This document shows positions 1-8,659 of a stretch of DNA of 15,036 nt, in pieces. The translations under genes and the position numbers were made by a program. The notes beneath the pieces are model-generated. The model ran no database searches. It had not been told where the DNA came from and worked only from the letters and a program-made list of their open reading frames with translations. This DNA comes from Acanthaster planci (Eukaryota; Echinodermata; Asteroidea; Valvatida; Acanthasteridae): assembly GCF_001949145.1 (NCBI RefSeq), contig NW_019091622.1:143589-158624 (forward strand), written 5' to 3'. Position 1 is the stretch's first letter; the number at the start of each line of letters is the position of its first letter.

Positions 1-492
1 CACAGGAAATTTTGTGGAAACATGCTCGCATCAAGTACGAGCAAAACAACCTAAAATTAAACTGATGAAATAAATAAATATACAAATAGACAAGATACTA
101 ACATGACTAAGAATTAAAATGAAGAAATCTTGCAAACATCGTTTTTTTTCGACGTGTGACAGATAACGTACATGAACGGTCGCCGAGGCATGAATATACT
201 GGTCGTCACACTCCGTTATACATTCTCTTACACGGATGCGGCGCGGCGGCAACCAGCACTTTGTGCTTTTGTTTTTACCACAGCGACAACGAAACACAAA
301 GAAAACTTTTTTCTCACTTGCCAATAAAAATTTTAGGGTCTCGTCAAAAGATTTTGGGTCCGGTGGTCAGGAAATCGGAATCGATGTTGAGGCCTTTGAA
401 AGTTGGATTGTCCGGTTGTTATTTGGGTACTCAAAGGTCAATGTTTTTACTTGTTGCATCCAGGCCTACTGAAGAACAAAATGAATGATAAG
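1..492. other. No supported gene; unassigned sequence
   Basis: Several overlapping open frames occur here on both strands, the longest about 100 codons, but none has convincing splice sites or recognisable motifs. The minus-strand frame ending near position 31 finishes in a low-complexity hydrophobic run produced by AT-rich DNA. The patch around 170-300 has more CpG than its surroundings, so a promoter or first exon cannot be excluded, but nothing positive supports one. Confidence 0.5.
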
Positions 493-577
493 CAATGGGG
501 CCAAGTGGTAATGGGGCGAAGTAGAAATGGGGTGAAGTGGAGATGGGGCGAAGTGGTCAGGGGCAAAGTGGAAATGG
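493..577 (+). repeat. Degenerate 16-17 bp minisatellite (ATGGGGCGAAGTGG-like)
   Basis: About five imperfect head-to-tail copies of a word close to AATGGGGCGAAGTGG follow each other, with variants such as GGGGCCAAGTGG, GGGGTGAAGTGG and GGGGCAAAGTGG. Spacing between copies is 15-17 bases. A single further copy, AAATGGGGCGAAGTGA, lies about 500 bases downstream at 1055-1070, on the other side of the 92 bp duplication. The short open frames crossing this array are by-products of the repeat. Confidence 0.75.
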
Positions 578-737
578 TGTACCCAGCCAGAAATGAGACC
601 GAAGAAGACAGAACCTGTGTGTGTAGCAGTGTTACAGTGTTTAGTCAGGTGATATGCAATAGGATATAGGCACAGCCGATCAGATGGTCTAAGAACCAGA
701 CCTTCAAGTGCACACTAATGCTACACAGTGCAAGACG

Positions 738-921
738 AAGGTGCAAGAAAAGTAAGGGGTCGCGGCATGTAGCAAAAAAGTGCTACACCATTTACTTGTG
801 CACAAACCCGCTGCTACACAGTGCTACACGGAAAAATGAAAAAGGAAGGGGCCGCGGTGTGTAGCAAAAAAGTGCTACACCATTGACTTTTGCACAAACC
901 CGCTGCTACACAGTGCTACAC
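738..921 (+). repeat. 92 bp tandem duplication with internal hairpins
   Basis: Two adjacent units (738-829 and 830-921) align with an exact 92-base offset over their last ~75 bases. Shared blocks include GCAAAAAAGTGCTACACCATT and GCACAAACCCGCTGCTACAC, and only a few substitutions separate the units. A partial copy of the unit end (GCTACACAGTGC) precedes the first unit near 719-730. Each unit carries an inverted repeat: in unit 2 the arms GTGTAGCA (859-866) and TGCTACAC (873-880) are perfect around a six-base loop. In unit 1 the arms are seven bases (768-774 and 781-787). A related TGTAGC/GCTACA pair sits at 993-1007. I do not recognise the family. Confidence 0.85.
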
Positions 922-1542
922 CTGAGTCAGTTCTGTTCTACACGTACGCGGATATGTGAACTTGTTAATGCGCATACTCAGTTCTGCAGCAGTGTAGCGG
1001 TGCTACAAGGAAGACCGTGTGGATTTGGCAGTCTCATTTCTGGCTTCATATGGGAAATGGGGCGAAGTGACCGACACCCATTATCAACTCATGCCCTACT
1101 TCTCCCAGCTGTTGACACATGACATGTCCAGTTTAATTTCTCCCACCCACTCTACCAACCAAAATGCCTACAGCCTGGCCCATTCCAAGCTGCTGGATCG
1201 ACGCCTAATGTTAGTCTCAGTAGGCTAGGCTAACTAGGTTTAGGACTCTACAAATTACCTCTTTTAACATTTGGTTGACAGTAACAGAGTCTTAGTTAGA
1301 ACCAGGAAGAGTTCCATAGGCCTATACGTATCCGGCAATTGTTACCAACAGTGACCTTGTAGCCTATTAGCCACCAGAAAGCAAAAACATGTCCAGAAAA
1401 ATTCAATTTACGAGAAAAAACTAAGTCGTTTACTTAGAAAACAACCAGTCTCGTAGGGTTTGTGCACGGGGTGTCAAGTGGCATCGGTACATGTACAGTG
1501 TACATGTATATGGAGCCTTCTGTAGGCCTTTCGTACTAGTAC
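922..1542. other. No supported gene; short unassigned stretch
   Basis: The only structure I see is the small TGTAGC...GCTACA hairpin at 993-1007, the isolated minisatellite-like copy at 1055-1070, and a TAGGCTAGGCTAACTAGG-like run near 1218-1240. Open frames of 69-79 codons here overlap each other and show no splice-site support. Confidence 0.5.
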
Positions 1543-1629
1543 TACCCCCAAGAACTGTTGGTCTGACGTCCGCCCCATTCCCACATTCGTGGGAGCGGGG
1601 CGGACGTAAGACCCCACAGTTCTGGGGTA
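1543..1629. repeat. Strong 87 bp foldback (hairpin) bounded by TA
   Basis: Left arm about 1545-1584 and right arm 1589-1627 are complementary over almost their full length with a four-base loop (ATTC, 1585-1588). The inner 19 base pairs (1566-1584 with 1589-1607) contain 17 Watson-Crick pairs, one G-U type pair and one mismatch. The GC-rich core is ACGTCCGCCCC with GGGGCGGACGT. The outer part pairs AGAACTGT with ACAGTTCT and CCCC with GGGG with small bulges. Both edges are a TA dinucleotide followed inward by CCCC, as expected if a small non-autonomous DNA transposon inserted at TA. A hairpin RNA precursor is an alternative, but arms this long with so short a loop fit a foldback element better. 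Confidence 0.85.
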
Positions 1630-1670
1630 CTTCCTTACTGTTTGATTTCACTCCAAACAGCTCGTAGGCC

Positions 1671-2342
1671 TACCCTGAATCAAAACCCTCAGATTTCATC
1701 TCCAAAATGGTCATAAAACTGTACAATGCAATCACTGTAGGATTCAGTGGGAATCAGAGAATCCAGAGATATTTTACTAACATTTGGGAAGAAAAGAGAA
1801 ATTTCCCCTTGAAATGCTCTTATGGAGCTTGAAGTCATCATCTTCATGAAGCAGTTCAAACTGTGTATGCTAATAAACAGGGATAATATCGATGATGTCA
1901 CAATGTGCCGGCTGAGTACCCCATTCACAGTAAGCATGTGGTTTCTGCATAACCATGTCGACGACTGTGTCCTGGGTGGCCCAGTGTCCGGTGTACTACT
2001 CACTGTAGTCATAGCTACCGAATGTTGGTGCCGCTCAGGAACAGTTGTTGCTCAATTCTGAATCGTCTGCTCGGCTGGCACATTGTGACATCTGGATATT
2101 GTCCTTGTCAGTTGCATACAGTTTGAATCACATCAAGAAAGATGGCAACTTTGATTTTGAGCTCTTTTGAGGTAATAGGAGAGTTTCCGATTTGAAGGGG
2201 AAAGTTCTCTTTTCTCCCAGAATGTAGGTAAACCTTTTCACCATCATTGGAATCTCCAATTCCCACTGAATCCTACAGCAGGCACATTAGACAATTTAAG
2301 GACCGTTTTGGAGGTGAAATCTAAGGATTTTGATTCAGGGTA
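1671..2342. mobile_element. Non-autonomous DNA element with long terminal inverted repeats and TA target duplication
   Basis: The left end TA|CCCTGAATCAAAA (from 1671) is matched by TTTTGATTCAGGG|TA ending at 2342. From these ends the two arms align ungapped for about 92 bases with roughly 18 differences by eye. After a gap they align again through a GAGAAAAGAGAA...TTTCCCCTT block, giving arms of about 1673-1815 and 2190-2340. Weaker similarity continues inward to about 1849 and 2133. The interior of roughly 300 bases has no recognisable transposase. The two overlapping open frames of 79 and 107 codons on opposite strands have no motif I can identify. TA at both outer edges suits Tc1/mariner-type targeting, but without a transposase the superfamily is inference. 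Confidence 0.85.
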
Positions 2343-4919
2343 CAACGTATTTTGAGTAAAATAAATTCATGGTAAAGAAGGCCTACGGAAGGTTCAAGCC
2401 AGCGTTTTAGCTAGCGAGCCGTGCAGCCGTGGTTTGCACGGCCAGTTTTGTGAAATCACGGCCCATTTTTTCAAGCGCTGCCTAGAGGTGCAAATCAAGC
2501 CGTGAAGTACTTAATTGGATGCTTGTGTAATAATACCCAACCTAAAATGTTCAGTCAGGTTGTGTAAATTCACAACTTGTGTAACTTGAGTATTAAAACA
2601 CAGTGAGGAAAAGAAAAAAATAAGAAATTCATGTCAGGAAATCCTGATAAGAATTTCCAGACATCAGACAGCCTTTACTGCCTGTTTAAATTCATTTAGG
2701 GAAGTGCATGAAGTACATGTGTAAATAAAAGAAATTGTGTCCGGATTTTCAGGTAGTGACGCACTGAATCCATCCATGGAGCCAGTATTTACACTTGATT
2801 CCTAACACCCAACAGACATGTAAAAAGACAGAAGGGCATATGTACATGCACATGTGTAAATGAGATTCTCAGAAAATATTTTGTGCACTTCCTAGTAATT
2901 TTGGGGGATCACAAAATGTACACAGAAGTTGTGTGTTTGTACAGAGCTTGAATAATGTTCGTACTCGTAGCCTTGTGAAGATGTATCCTTTTGTGAGAAA
3001 TTAGCAAAACACCCTTCTCTGAAGACTGTTATTTTCCACAAAAGTTCAGTTCCCTTTTACACACGGTTTAAGGTGAGAGTGAATAACATTTAATTAACGT
3101 AGCTGATGGCACACGTGTTCATAAAAACTGGTTTAACTCACTGCAGTGTATCCATGGACCACAAAGATGGCACCTTTGAACTACATGTAAGAAGTGTAAA
3201 CAACCTGTCAATTAACATCACTCTGGTAAACTGTTCCTTGTTAAAATTCCTTGTTACTAGGCTGCAGTCATTTGTGCACTATGTTCCTTTGAGGCAACAA
3301 AATTACTCAAAATCTGAAGAAGGGTGCCTATTAGAATAAGCCTGATGAAGTTTCTGCTCAGTGAATGCTACACATTCAGAGGAAAACTATATTTTAGGAT
3401 TTTGATTTTAGATCAAAAGTTGCTGGGTTTTGTTATAAATTGCACCTGAATTCTCATGTTCAGTCAAAAGTAGCTACAGGTATGCAATGTCATGCACTGA
3501 ACTGATGAATCATAGTAACCACGTCAGGGTTCTCCCAGGAGGTTTTAATGTGTGGGGGATTTCTGTCCTTGTTCACTGACATATTGTGAAGCCATGGTGT
3601 GGGGTTCAGGGTCCACTTAACCCTCCTTTGGTTTTACAGCACAAATGTGCACAAATGCCCACAGTCACTGGTGAGCATGTATTTTCTATATGGAACTCAA
3701 ACATGCACAGGCTCAGTGTGTACACAGTACCGGTAGATTGCCGGCACAAAATGACCCAGGGTCTTTTGTGCAGTCCTCTTCACTGCATTTGGCTTACTGC
3801 ACAATTATGCACATGAAACAGTGAAGCTCAGTTGTTGGGCAGCACAAAAGTGCAATCTGATATTCCTATGAGGGACTGTTGGTGCAGTGCACAACACAAC
3901 ACAGCTGTGCTTCTTTGAGGTGTTCACCAAGTGACCTAAAGAGTGACTTCAGCATAGGAGGGAACTTTTAAGGAAATTTAGATGCTGTCTGGTGCATTCT
4001 AGAGCATTTCCGGAGCTTTTTACTTGTAATTTCTCATGGGAAAAAATGACAGATTTAAAAGTAATTGAGTGCTTTATTTCAATGATTTATTTTCATTTTT
4101 TTTACAAACATGTTTACATTGCAAAAACTTGATAATGATTTTGAATTGACAAATCTCTTGATCGGCAGGTGTTGCAGAGTTCTATTTTTGAACCGTAGCC
4201 CATTTCCATTCCTGCTTTTGGCTGTGCAACAGTAGGATATCTGGCCAATTTTTGGCATATCGGCAATGATCAGGCAAAGAATTACGTGTATTGGACTGAA
4301 ACGCAAGTTTGTGCGTGGGGAGAACCCTGCACGTGAGCAGGTGTATCCTGTCAATGCGAGCATGCTTGTAAGGGCGGTTTTCAAAAAAATCTGTCTTTCG
4401 ATGCATCACCAGAAATGGCCTTCTTTCATTGTTTCTTCAAAATGGCAGATTACCAGAACGAATAATTTCAAAGGGCGTTTTGTCCCAGAACCATCTTCAA
4501 ATCAAGCATGCTCTTCAACAGTAACTTTGTCACTTACTTTTTTTGGATAACTGCAAATGAGGGACTGTACCTTTTATTAAGTATTGTCAATTTTCCACTC
4601 CAGTCTTTCTGAGCATGCACAGTTGCACACACACATGTACATGGTACATGTGTATCTTGCACACTAGAAGTGGGTTACAAAGGTGACAGTGCTCAGTGTA
4701 CTAAAATAAACATGATTCTGATCAGTGAACACTTTTTTTTAATACACATGTATATGTACAGTACATGTAGATACATGAACTGTACATGTTATGAAAAGGG
4801 TGTGTAGTACCAACTAATACAAGTTTATGTGCACACCTCAATGTTATAAGCCTCTCCTTTGTTTATAAACATGGAACGCCATTTTGTGTGGGTGGTGTTC
4901 CTGCATAAATTCTTATCAG
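2343..4919. other. Long stretch without a supported gene
   Basis: This 2.6 kb holds only short open frames (76-101 codons) with no motif or paired splice sites. Small structures seen are a GCCGTGC/GCACGGC inverted pair (2418-2442), a TCAGGA/TCCTGA palindrome near 2635-2648, and a donor-like AAG|GTGAGA near 3071-3076. That donor is preceded by an open frame in which I cannot place a good acceptor. The plus-strand frame 4266-4550 is charged and not obviously repeat-derived, but it lacks splice or promoter evidence. A TACATGTA-type patch lies around 4635-4650 and 4745-4790. Confidence 0.5.
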
Positions 4920-4981
4920 AAGTTGGTCAGCTGGAGTTTGGGCTCAAAATGGCACATTTTATGCGGGCCGTATTTAAAGAG
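4920..4981 (+). CDS. Candidate 62-base internal exon, protein unknown
   Basis: An acceptor (AAATTCTTATCAG ending at 4919) and a strong donor (AAAGAG|GTAAGA, intron from 4982) enclose 62 bases. After two bases completing a split codon, the stretch reads VGQLEFGLKMAHFMRAVFKE and ends in phase 0. Composition looks protein-like and is free of the TACATG repeat that generates most open frames in this window. The surrounding 158-codon frame continues on both sides, so openness alone is not evidence; the paired splice sites are. I do not recognise the protein. It lies about 2 kb upstream of the start-bearing exon at 6936, so it would be either an exon of an upstream gene or a chance pairing of splice-like words. 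Confidence 0.3.
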
Positions 4982-5500
4982 GTAAGATGTTATTTTAGCT
5001 TTGTCAGTTGCTTGTTTAGTGCAGTTATAAGTGAATTCAATAAGCCTACCACTGCTCACAGTACATGTATGTTCAAAGCTGTGTGTGTTGAAGAGATGAA
5101 GCCGCGATATTGCAAAAGCAATGTTCAGGTGGACCTGTATTATCAGGAAGTTGATGGACAGATAATTGGTTGCCTGTACACGTACCTGCGCCATACCGTA
5201 TGTAGCCTGCTTCTAAGTGAAACCACTTTGATTGTACATACGTGTACGTGCATTGGTTTGGAATTCTATCAGTTCACTTCATGTACTCGGAGTATCCAGA
5301 CTCTATGTACCGGTAACAGACTAAGCCTTATTTAGCAAAATGTTTTCCGTTTGTTTTACGATCGGTTGACATTCTTGTTGAGTTTAGCCTAACCTTTGGC
5401 ATTGTGGTCAGTGTGAAGGTTGACTTTGACAGGTTCCAGGATAAAAAACATGTCCATGCGTAACAGCTCCCCCCAAAAAAATCCTCACAAAACTGAGTTT
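4982..5500. other. No supported gene
   Basis: The open frame running through to 5335 encodes a Cys/Thr/Tyr-rich sequence without motifs and overlaps repeat-type DNA (TACGTGTACGTGCA near 5239-5252). I see no acceptor and donor pair that would define another exon here. Confidence 0.45.
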
Positions 5501-5543
5501 ACATGTACTGTACCAGTACATGTACATGTACATGTACCGGTAA
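5501..5543. repeat. TACATG-type palindromic tract ending in TACCGGTA
   Basis: The tract is made of overlapping ACATGTAC words, interrupted by TACTGTACCAGTA and closing with TACCGGTA. Every word is its own reverse complement, so the tract reads nearly identically on both strands. Short frames of 61-71 codons overlapping it on both strands, rich in Tyr, Met, His, Val, Cys and Thr, come from the repeat. Confidence 0.9.
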
Positions 5544-5659
5544 CTTCCTTGTCTAGTGACTTGTACATGTACAATGTATCTTTTAAAGAATTTGCATGTA
5601 ATTGAGCACGCTGAGATCTGCACTGAAAGTTCATTGTTCTACCCGCACTTCTATACCAG

Positions 5660-5829
5660 GCAAGATACGGGACAGAGGGGTACCCCCCTTAACTGTCCAA
5701 TCCCTGTACACACTCTAGACTATTGTTACCTAACACACCCCCCTAAAAGTCTGTAAAGAATTCCTGAGATTCCGATTAAACAATGACCAACACAAAGGTG
5801 GGGGGGGTTCTCTCCGTCCCATATCTTGC
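5660..5829. mobile_element. 170 bp element with ~30 bp terminal inverted repeats
   Basis: GCAAGATACGGGACAGAGG at 5660-5678, continuing into a CCCCCC run to about 5691, is the imperfect reverse complement of 5800-5829, where GGGGGG is followed by CTCCGTCCCATATCTTGC. By eye about 80% of positions match. The interior of ~110 bases is not self-complementary and codes for nothing. I cannot see a clear target-site duplication, so the exact ends are uncertain. It is probably a small non-autonomous DNA transposon relic. Confidence 0.65.
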
Positions 5830-5886
5830 TTGCTTGTTGAATATGCTTGTGACATGGGCGGCATTGGCTCTACATGCACAGTAAAC

Positions 5887-6032
5887 ATACATGTACATGT
5901 ATAGTTTGCACATGTTCATACGCAGTTACTGTCATTGACTAAATGATTTGGACATGCATAATGTTTTACATGTATGTACATGTATGCGCACATTGCACTT
6001 TGTATGTACATGTACATGTATGTGTACATGTA
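5887..6032. repeat. Cluster of TACATG-type tracts
   Basis: Three blocks of ACATGTAC/TACATGTATG words lie at about 5887-5903, 5967-5986 and 6001-6032, with short unrelated spacers. The last abuts the inverted-repeat element starting at 6036. Open frames crossing this cluster encode Met/Tyr/Val/His/Cys strings on both strands and are not genes. Confidence 0.85.
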
Positions 6033-6035
6033 TCT

Positions 6036-6394
6036 CACCTTAACCCTCCTCAGTCCTCCAAAATCCTCTTTGTGGTTTTGGAGGATTTTGGAGGATTGAG
6101 GAAGAGTGGCAAAAGTGTTGCAGATGTGCGAAGGATGCATTATGTCAAGGTTGTGGGCGAGACCTTGTGTTGTTTATGCTCAGCCATGCAAAAATTCATA
6201 CCTACCTTCGATGTGAAATCCTGCGCACTGCTCCAGGACACCATTCACACTGCCTCAACATGATTGCCGGAGGATTTCAAGGAACCCCTCAAAGGAGCAT
6301 ATTCAAGAACTGCTGGAAGTTTTTGGAGGATTGAGGCTGAATGCAATTTTTTTTGCATGGATAATTGGAGGATTTTGAAGGATTGAGGATGGTG
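6036..6394. mobile_element. ~359 bp element with CACC...GGTG ends and repeated GGAGGATT word
   Basis: The left end (CACCTTAACCCTCCTCAGTC...) and the reverse complement of the right end (CACCATCCTCAATCCTTC...) share CACC, then TCCTCARTCCTYCAAAATCCTC with a five-base gap. The left end contains a perfect-but-one hairpin: 21-base arms 6048-6068 and 6081-6101 around a 12-base loop. Further same-orientation copies of the word occur at 6323-6336 and 6366-6388, with a partial one near 6268-6280. The interior, roughly 6105-6265, is open in one frame but has no recognisable domain. This looks like a non-autonomous transposon with subterminal repeats; I do not see a target-site duplication. Confidence 0.65.
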
Positions 6395-6935
6395 CCTAGC
6401 AGGGAGGCCTCAGGGTTTAGGGCTAAAACACAGGAATACTATTTCCATAATTTTTCACGTGATTCCATCCTTCAAAGCATTTGGTGATTGATGTACATGT
6501 ACATTTTCTGTGCATTGCGTTCAACTTGTTACAGACAAGTACCGCACATGTACTTTTACATGTGTGCATATTTACATGTACATGTGAATTAAGGTTTACA
6601 ATGCACACTTTGCCAAGTTCACATCTTGAGTGCCACATGGACTATGTATAGTGTAGATATGGGTAGTATGGGATATGAGCACGGAGGCTCCTAATTAGCT
6701 ATTTCCACCACTTCATCCAAATACCTCCAAATATGGAATATGTGGTCGAGCCAGCCAGACAGCAGGTCAAGTAAGCATCCAGTGTTTCAGTATATGTATG
6801 TATGTACATGTAAGTAGCTGGATACATGTTGGATGTGCTGGCCGTGCCCTTAAATTTGGAATAATTCTACGGCCTCAACCTGGCACGGGCGCTCAAGTGG
6901 TCTGTAGAGTTGTGACCGAGTTGTTCTGGGGAAAC
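6395..6935. other. Presumed 5' flank or 5' untranslated region of the 6936 exon
   Basis: No gene is visible. TACATG-type patches lie at 6491-6504, 6572-6586 and 6798-6811. The reading frame of the downstream coding exon stays open upstream to about 6798, but that part contains repeat-derived residues, so I do not extend the coding region into it. No TATA box or initiator can be called with confidence. GC content rises from about 6840 towards the exon. Confidence 0.4.
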
Positions 6936-7127
6936 ATGTCGGAACATGGCGAGGTGGTGGAAGAGGGTGCAAGTGACATAGCTGAGAAGAACGGCCACAC
7001 CCAAGACAAGGAGGAGTCGCCGCCAAAGTTGCCCAAGCCCAAGATGCCCAAGCCCCGAGTGGCTCGGCCCAAGGCCCTTGGACGGAAGTCATCCAGAGGA
7101 GATATCACAGAAGGTTTTGATTTTGAG
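6936..7127 (+). CDS. Probable first coding exon of an unidentified gene (64 residues, partial)
   Basis: The ATG at 6936 has A at -3 and opens MSEHGEVVEEGASDIAEKNG. This acidic start is followed by KLPKPKMPKPRVARPK, a Lys/Pro-rich stretch at about residues 30-45, and then GRKSSRGDITEGFDFE. The last codon, GAG, is followed by GTACAT, a usable but not ideal donor leaving phase 0. An alternative donor lies 14 bases earlier (GAAG|GTTTTG, phase 1). The exon is GC-richer than its surroundings, uses CCC/AAG/GAG-type codons and contains no TACATG repeat, which sets it apart from every other open frame here. The sequence looks like a disordered, charged N-terminal tail; KRKSS-like basic-serine context could be phosphorylated, which is inference. 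I cannot name the family. Confidence 0.62.
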
Positions 7128-7985
7128 GTACATCTGCATGACGTAACGTAAACCAGCTTGTTTTGACTTCTTGTCCCCGTGATAAATTGGGAGCAACGCG
7201 GAAGTACACATAACTTTGCAATTTAGCCAAATAACACTTCAAAAACTCAGCCCAAAGTGGTGCTTGTGGATGTGTTACTGATTGATATGAAAAAAAAATC
7301 TCTACGCAGGTAAACTATCCCTTGCAGGTAGAAACATTGCTTTCGTATTAAATAAAAAGCAGAAGTCAAAATACACGTATACATAGTTGCAAGTGTCTTG
7401 ATGCTCTGGGTGTGGTATTCCTTTAAAGTTAAAGTTCCTTATTCAAAAAAAAAAAAAATGCACGAGAATCAAATTCCAGATCTGAATGACAAGGAACAAG
7501 GAACTTGGTCAACACAAATTATTTCCAAGCACTTGATTCCATCCATTTACTCCAAGTTCATTGGACAGAAAGCTGATTTATTGTCTGTAAAAGCCCAGAT
7601 GTCATCTCCCTTGTCTGACATTGGCAAGAGCTCCAGGGAGACTACATGTAGACTCCTTGGACGCCTGTCAAATTTCACTACCAGGATATTTTTATTTGCC
7701 AAGATGACCAGAAGATAAGTAAACTGTGAGGATCATCCATAGTTGAATTGGGCCACTCGATTAGCAACACGTCAATAGCATATTATAAATATAGCTTACA
7801 TGTACAGTGTAAGTGCATCATACGACCTACCGGTACATGTATTCTGAGTTAATGGTCATGGTAGTGAACCTATTCAAATTGGAGCTGTGGTTGTTTGCAG
7901 TTTTTGCCTTGGCTTATTTTTGTTGAAAGTTGTATCTGACCTGCCAAGTTTCTAGACAATATAATCCACGGATTTTAAATAGCGT
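7128..7985. other. Presumed intron; no supported exon
   Basis: An open frame of 106 codons (7398-7718) includes a Lys run encoded by a poly-A tract at about 7445-7458. It lacks a pyrimidine-rich acceptor before it and a donor at its end, so I leave it out. Other donor-like words (GCAG|GTAAAC near 7311) have no matching exon. The stretch fits intronic sequence downstream of the exon ending at 7127. Confidence 0.4.
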
Positions 7986-8165
7986 GTAATACGGTCAATT
8001 CACAATAGTGCGCTTCCAAGAGTTTGCAACGTCTTGACCAATCACATTGCGCGAAATCTGTCGACCCTTTCCAAACGCTCATTGGGTCGACAGATTCAGG
8101 GCACTGTGATTGATCAACGTGTTGCAAACTCTTGGAGGCTCACTACCGTGAATTGCCCGTATTAC
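7986..8165. mobile_element. 180 bp foldback element (MITE-like), two 82-base arms
   Basis: Left arm 7986-8067 and right arm 8084-8165 are the same length and align without gaps as inverted copies, with about 13 differences of 82 by eye. Shared blocks include TCCAAGAGTTTGCAAC and AATCTGTCGACCC. The loop is only 16 bases. Reading inward from TA at both edges, the ends are CGG(T/G)CAATTCAC, consistent with insertion at TA. There is no coding capacity. Symmetry this complete is typical of miniature inverted-repeat transposable elements. It lies in what would be an intron of the plus-strand gene. Confidence 0.9.
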
Positions 8166-8659
8166 GTACCGTAATTACGTAAAGAAATAATGGCATGGCT
8201 GTAAGGCTACAAGTAAGTCCTACTCTGCTGGGACTTTTGGATTTAGGTTATGGTACATGTAGTTAGGAAAAACAAACAAACATTGCATTACTTGTTTTAT
8301 GTACGTCTAGGCTTACGAAACAGTAATTGATCAATTTCTTTCTTCTGGAGACATAAAGATTTTCAATTTTCACCATATTTAAGTCCCTGTGAATTACCAG
8401 TCAGTGCAGCATTCTTTCCTGTTTGGGAGAAAAAATATTCACTGAAAACTATCTTTGTCTTAGTATGGTCCCGCGATACCTGCTTCACACATGTACATGT
8501 TGATTACATAGATCTTGATCACCTGGAATGTAGCTTGTATTGCTAGCCTTTTGCTGATATTCTTAGCACCCAATTACGGTACCTGTACATCTGACTTTTT
8601 CTCTTATGTTCCAAAATCCTCCCCTCCCTAAAATTGACCTCTCCCGACATGCTTGGAAG
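8166..8659. other. No supported gene
   Basis: Immediately right of the foldback, CGTACCGTAATTACGTAA repeats the ATTACGTA word found at the element's edge. The CAA|GTAAGT at 8203-8211 is donor-like, but no exon with an acceptor precedes it. Otherwise I see nothing. Confidence 0.4.

Noticed and set aside
493-921. CRISPR-like array because of repeated units
   Set aside because: The repeats are tandem without unique spacers of constant length, and the context is eukaryotic.
1543-1629. MicroRNA gene
   Set aside because: Pairing is far longer than needed, the loop is only four bases, and the TA-flanked ends fit a foldback transposon. Without small-RNA data a microRNA call is unsupported.
1689-2061. 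Transposase fragment inside the long inverted-repeat element
   Set aside because: The two overlapping open frames on opposite strands show no DDE-type motif or helix-turn-helix pattern I can recognise, and one extends into the repeat arm.
4266-4981. Shared RAVFK peptide between the frame at 4266-4550 and the candidate exon at 4920, suggesting a duplicated domain
   Set aside because: Only five residues match, the underlying codons differ, and flanking residues do not align. Chance is the simpler explanation.
4859-5335. 158-codon plus-strand open frame as a complete gene
   Set aside because: Composition past 4981 is motif-free and partly repeat-derived, and a strong splice donor interrupts it at 4982. 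Only the short 4920-4981 part is kept, as a weak exon candidate.
7398-7718. 106-codon plus-strand open frame
   Set aside because: It starts before a poly-A tract encoding a Lys run and has no acceptor or donor. It lies in the presumed first intron.
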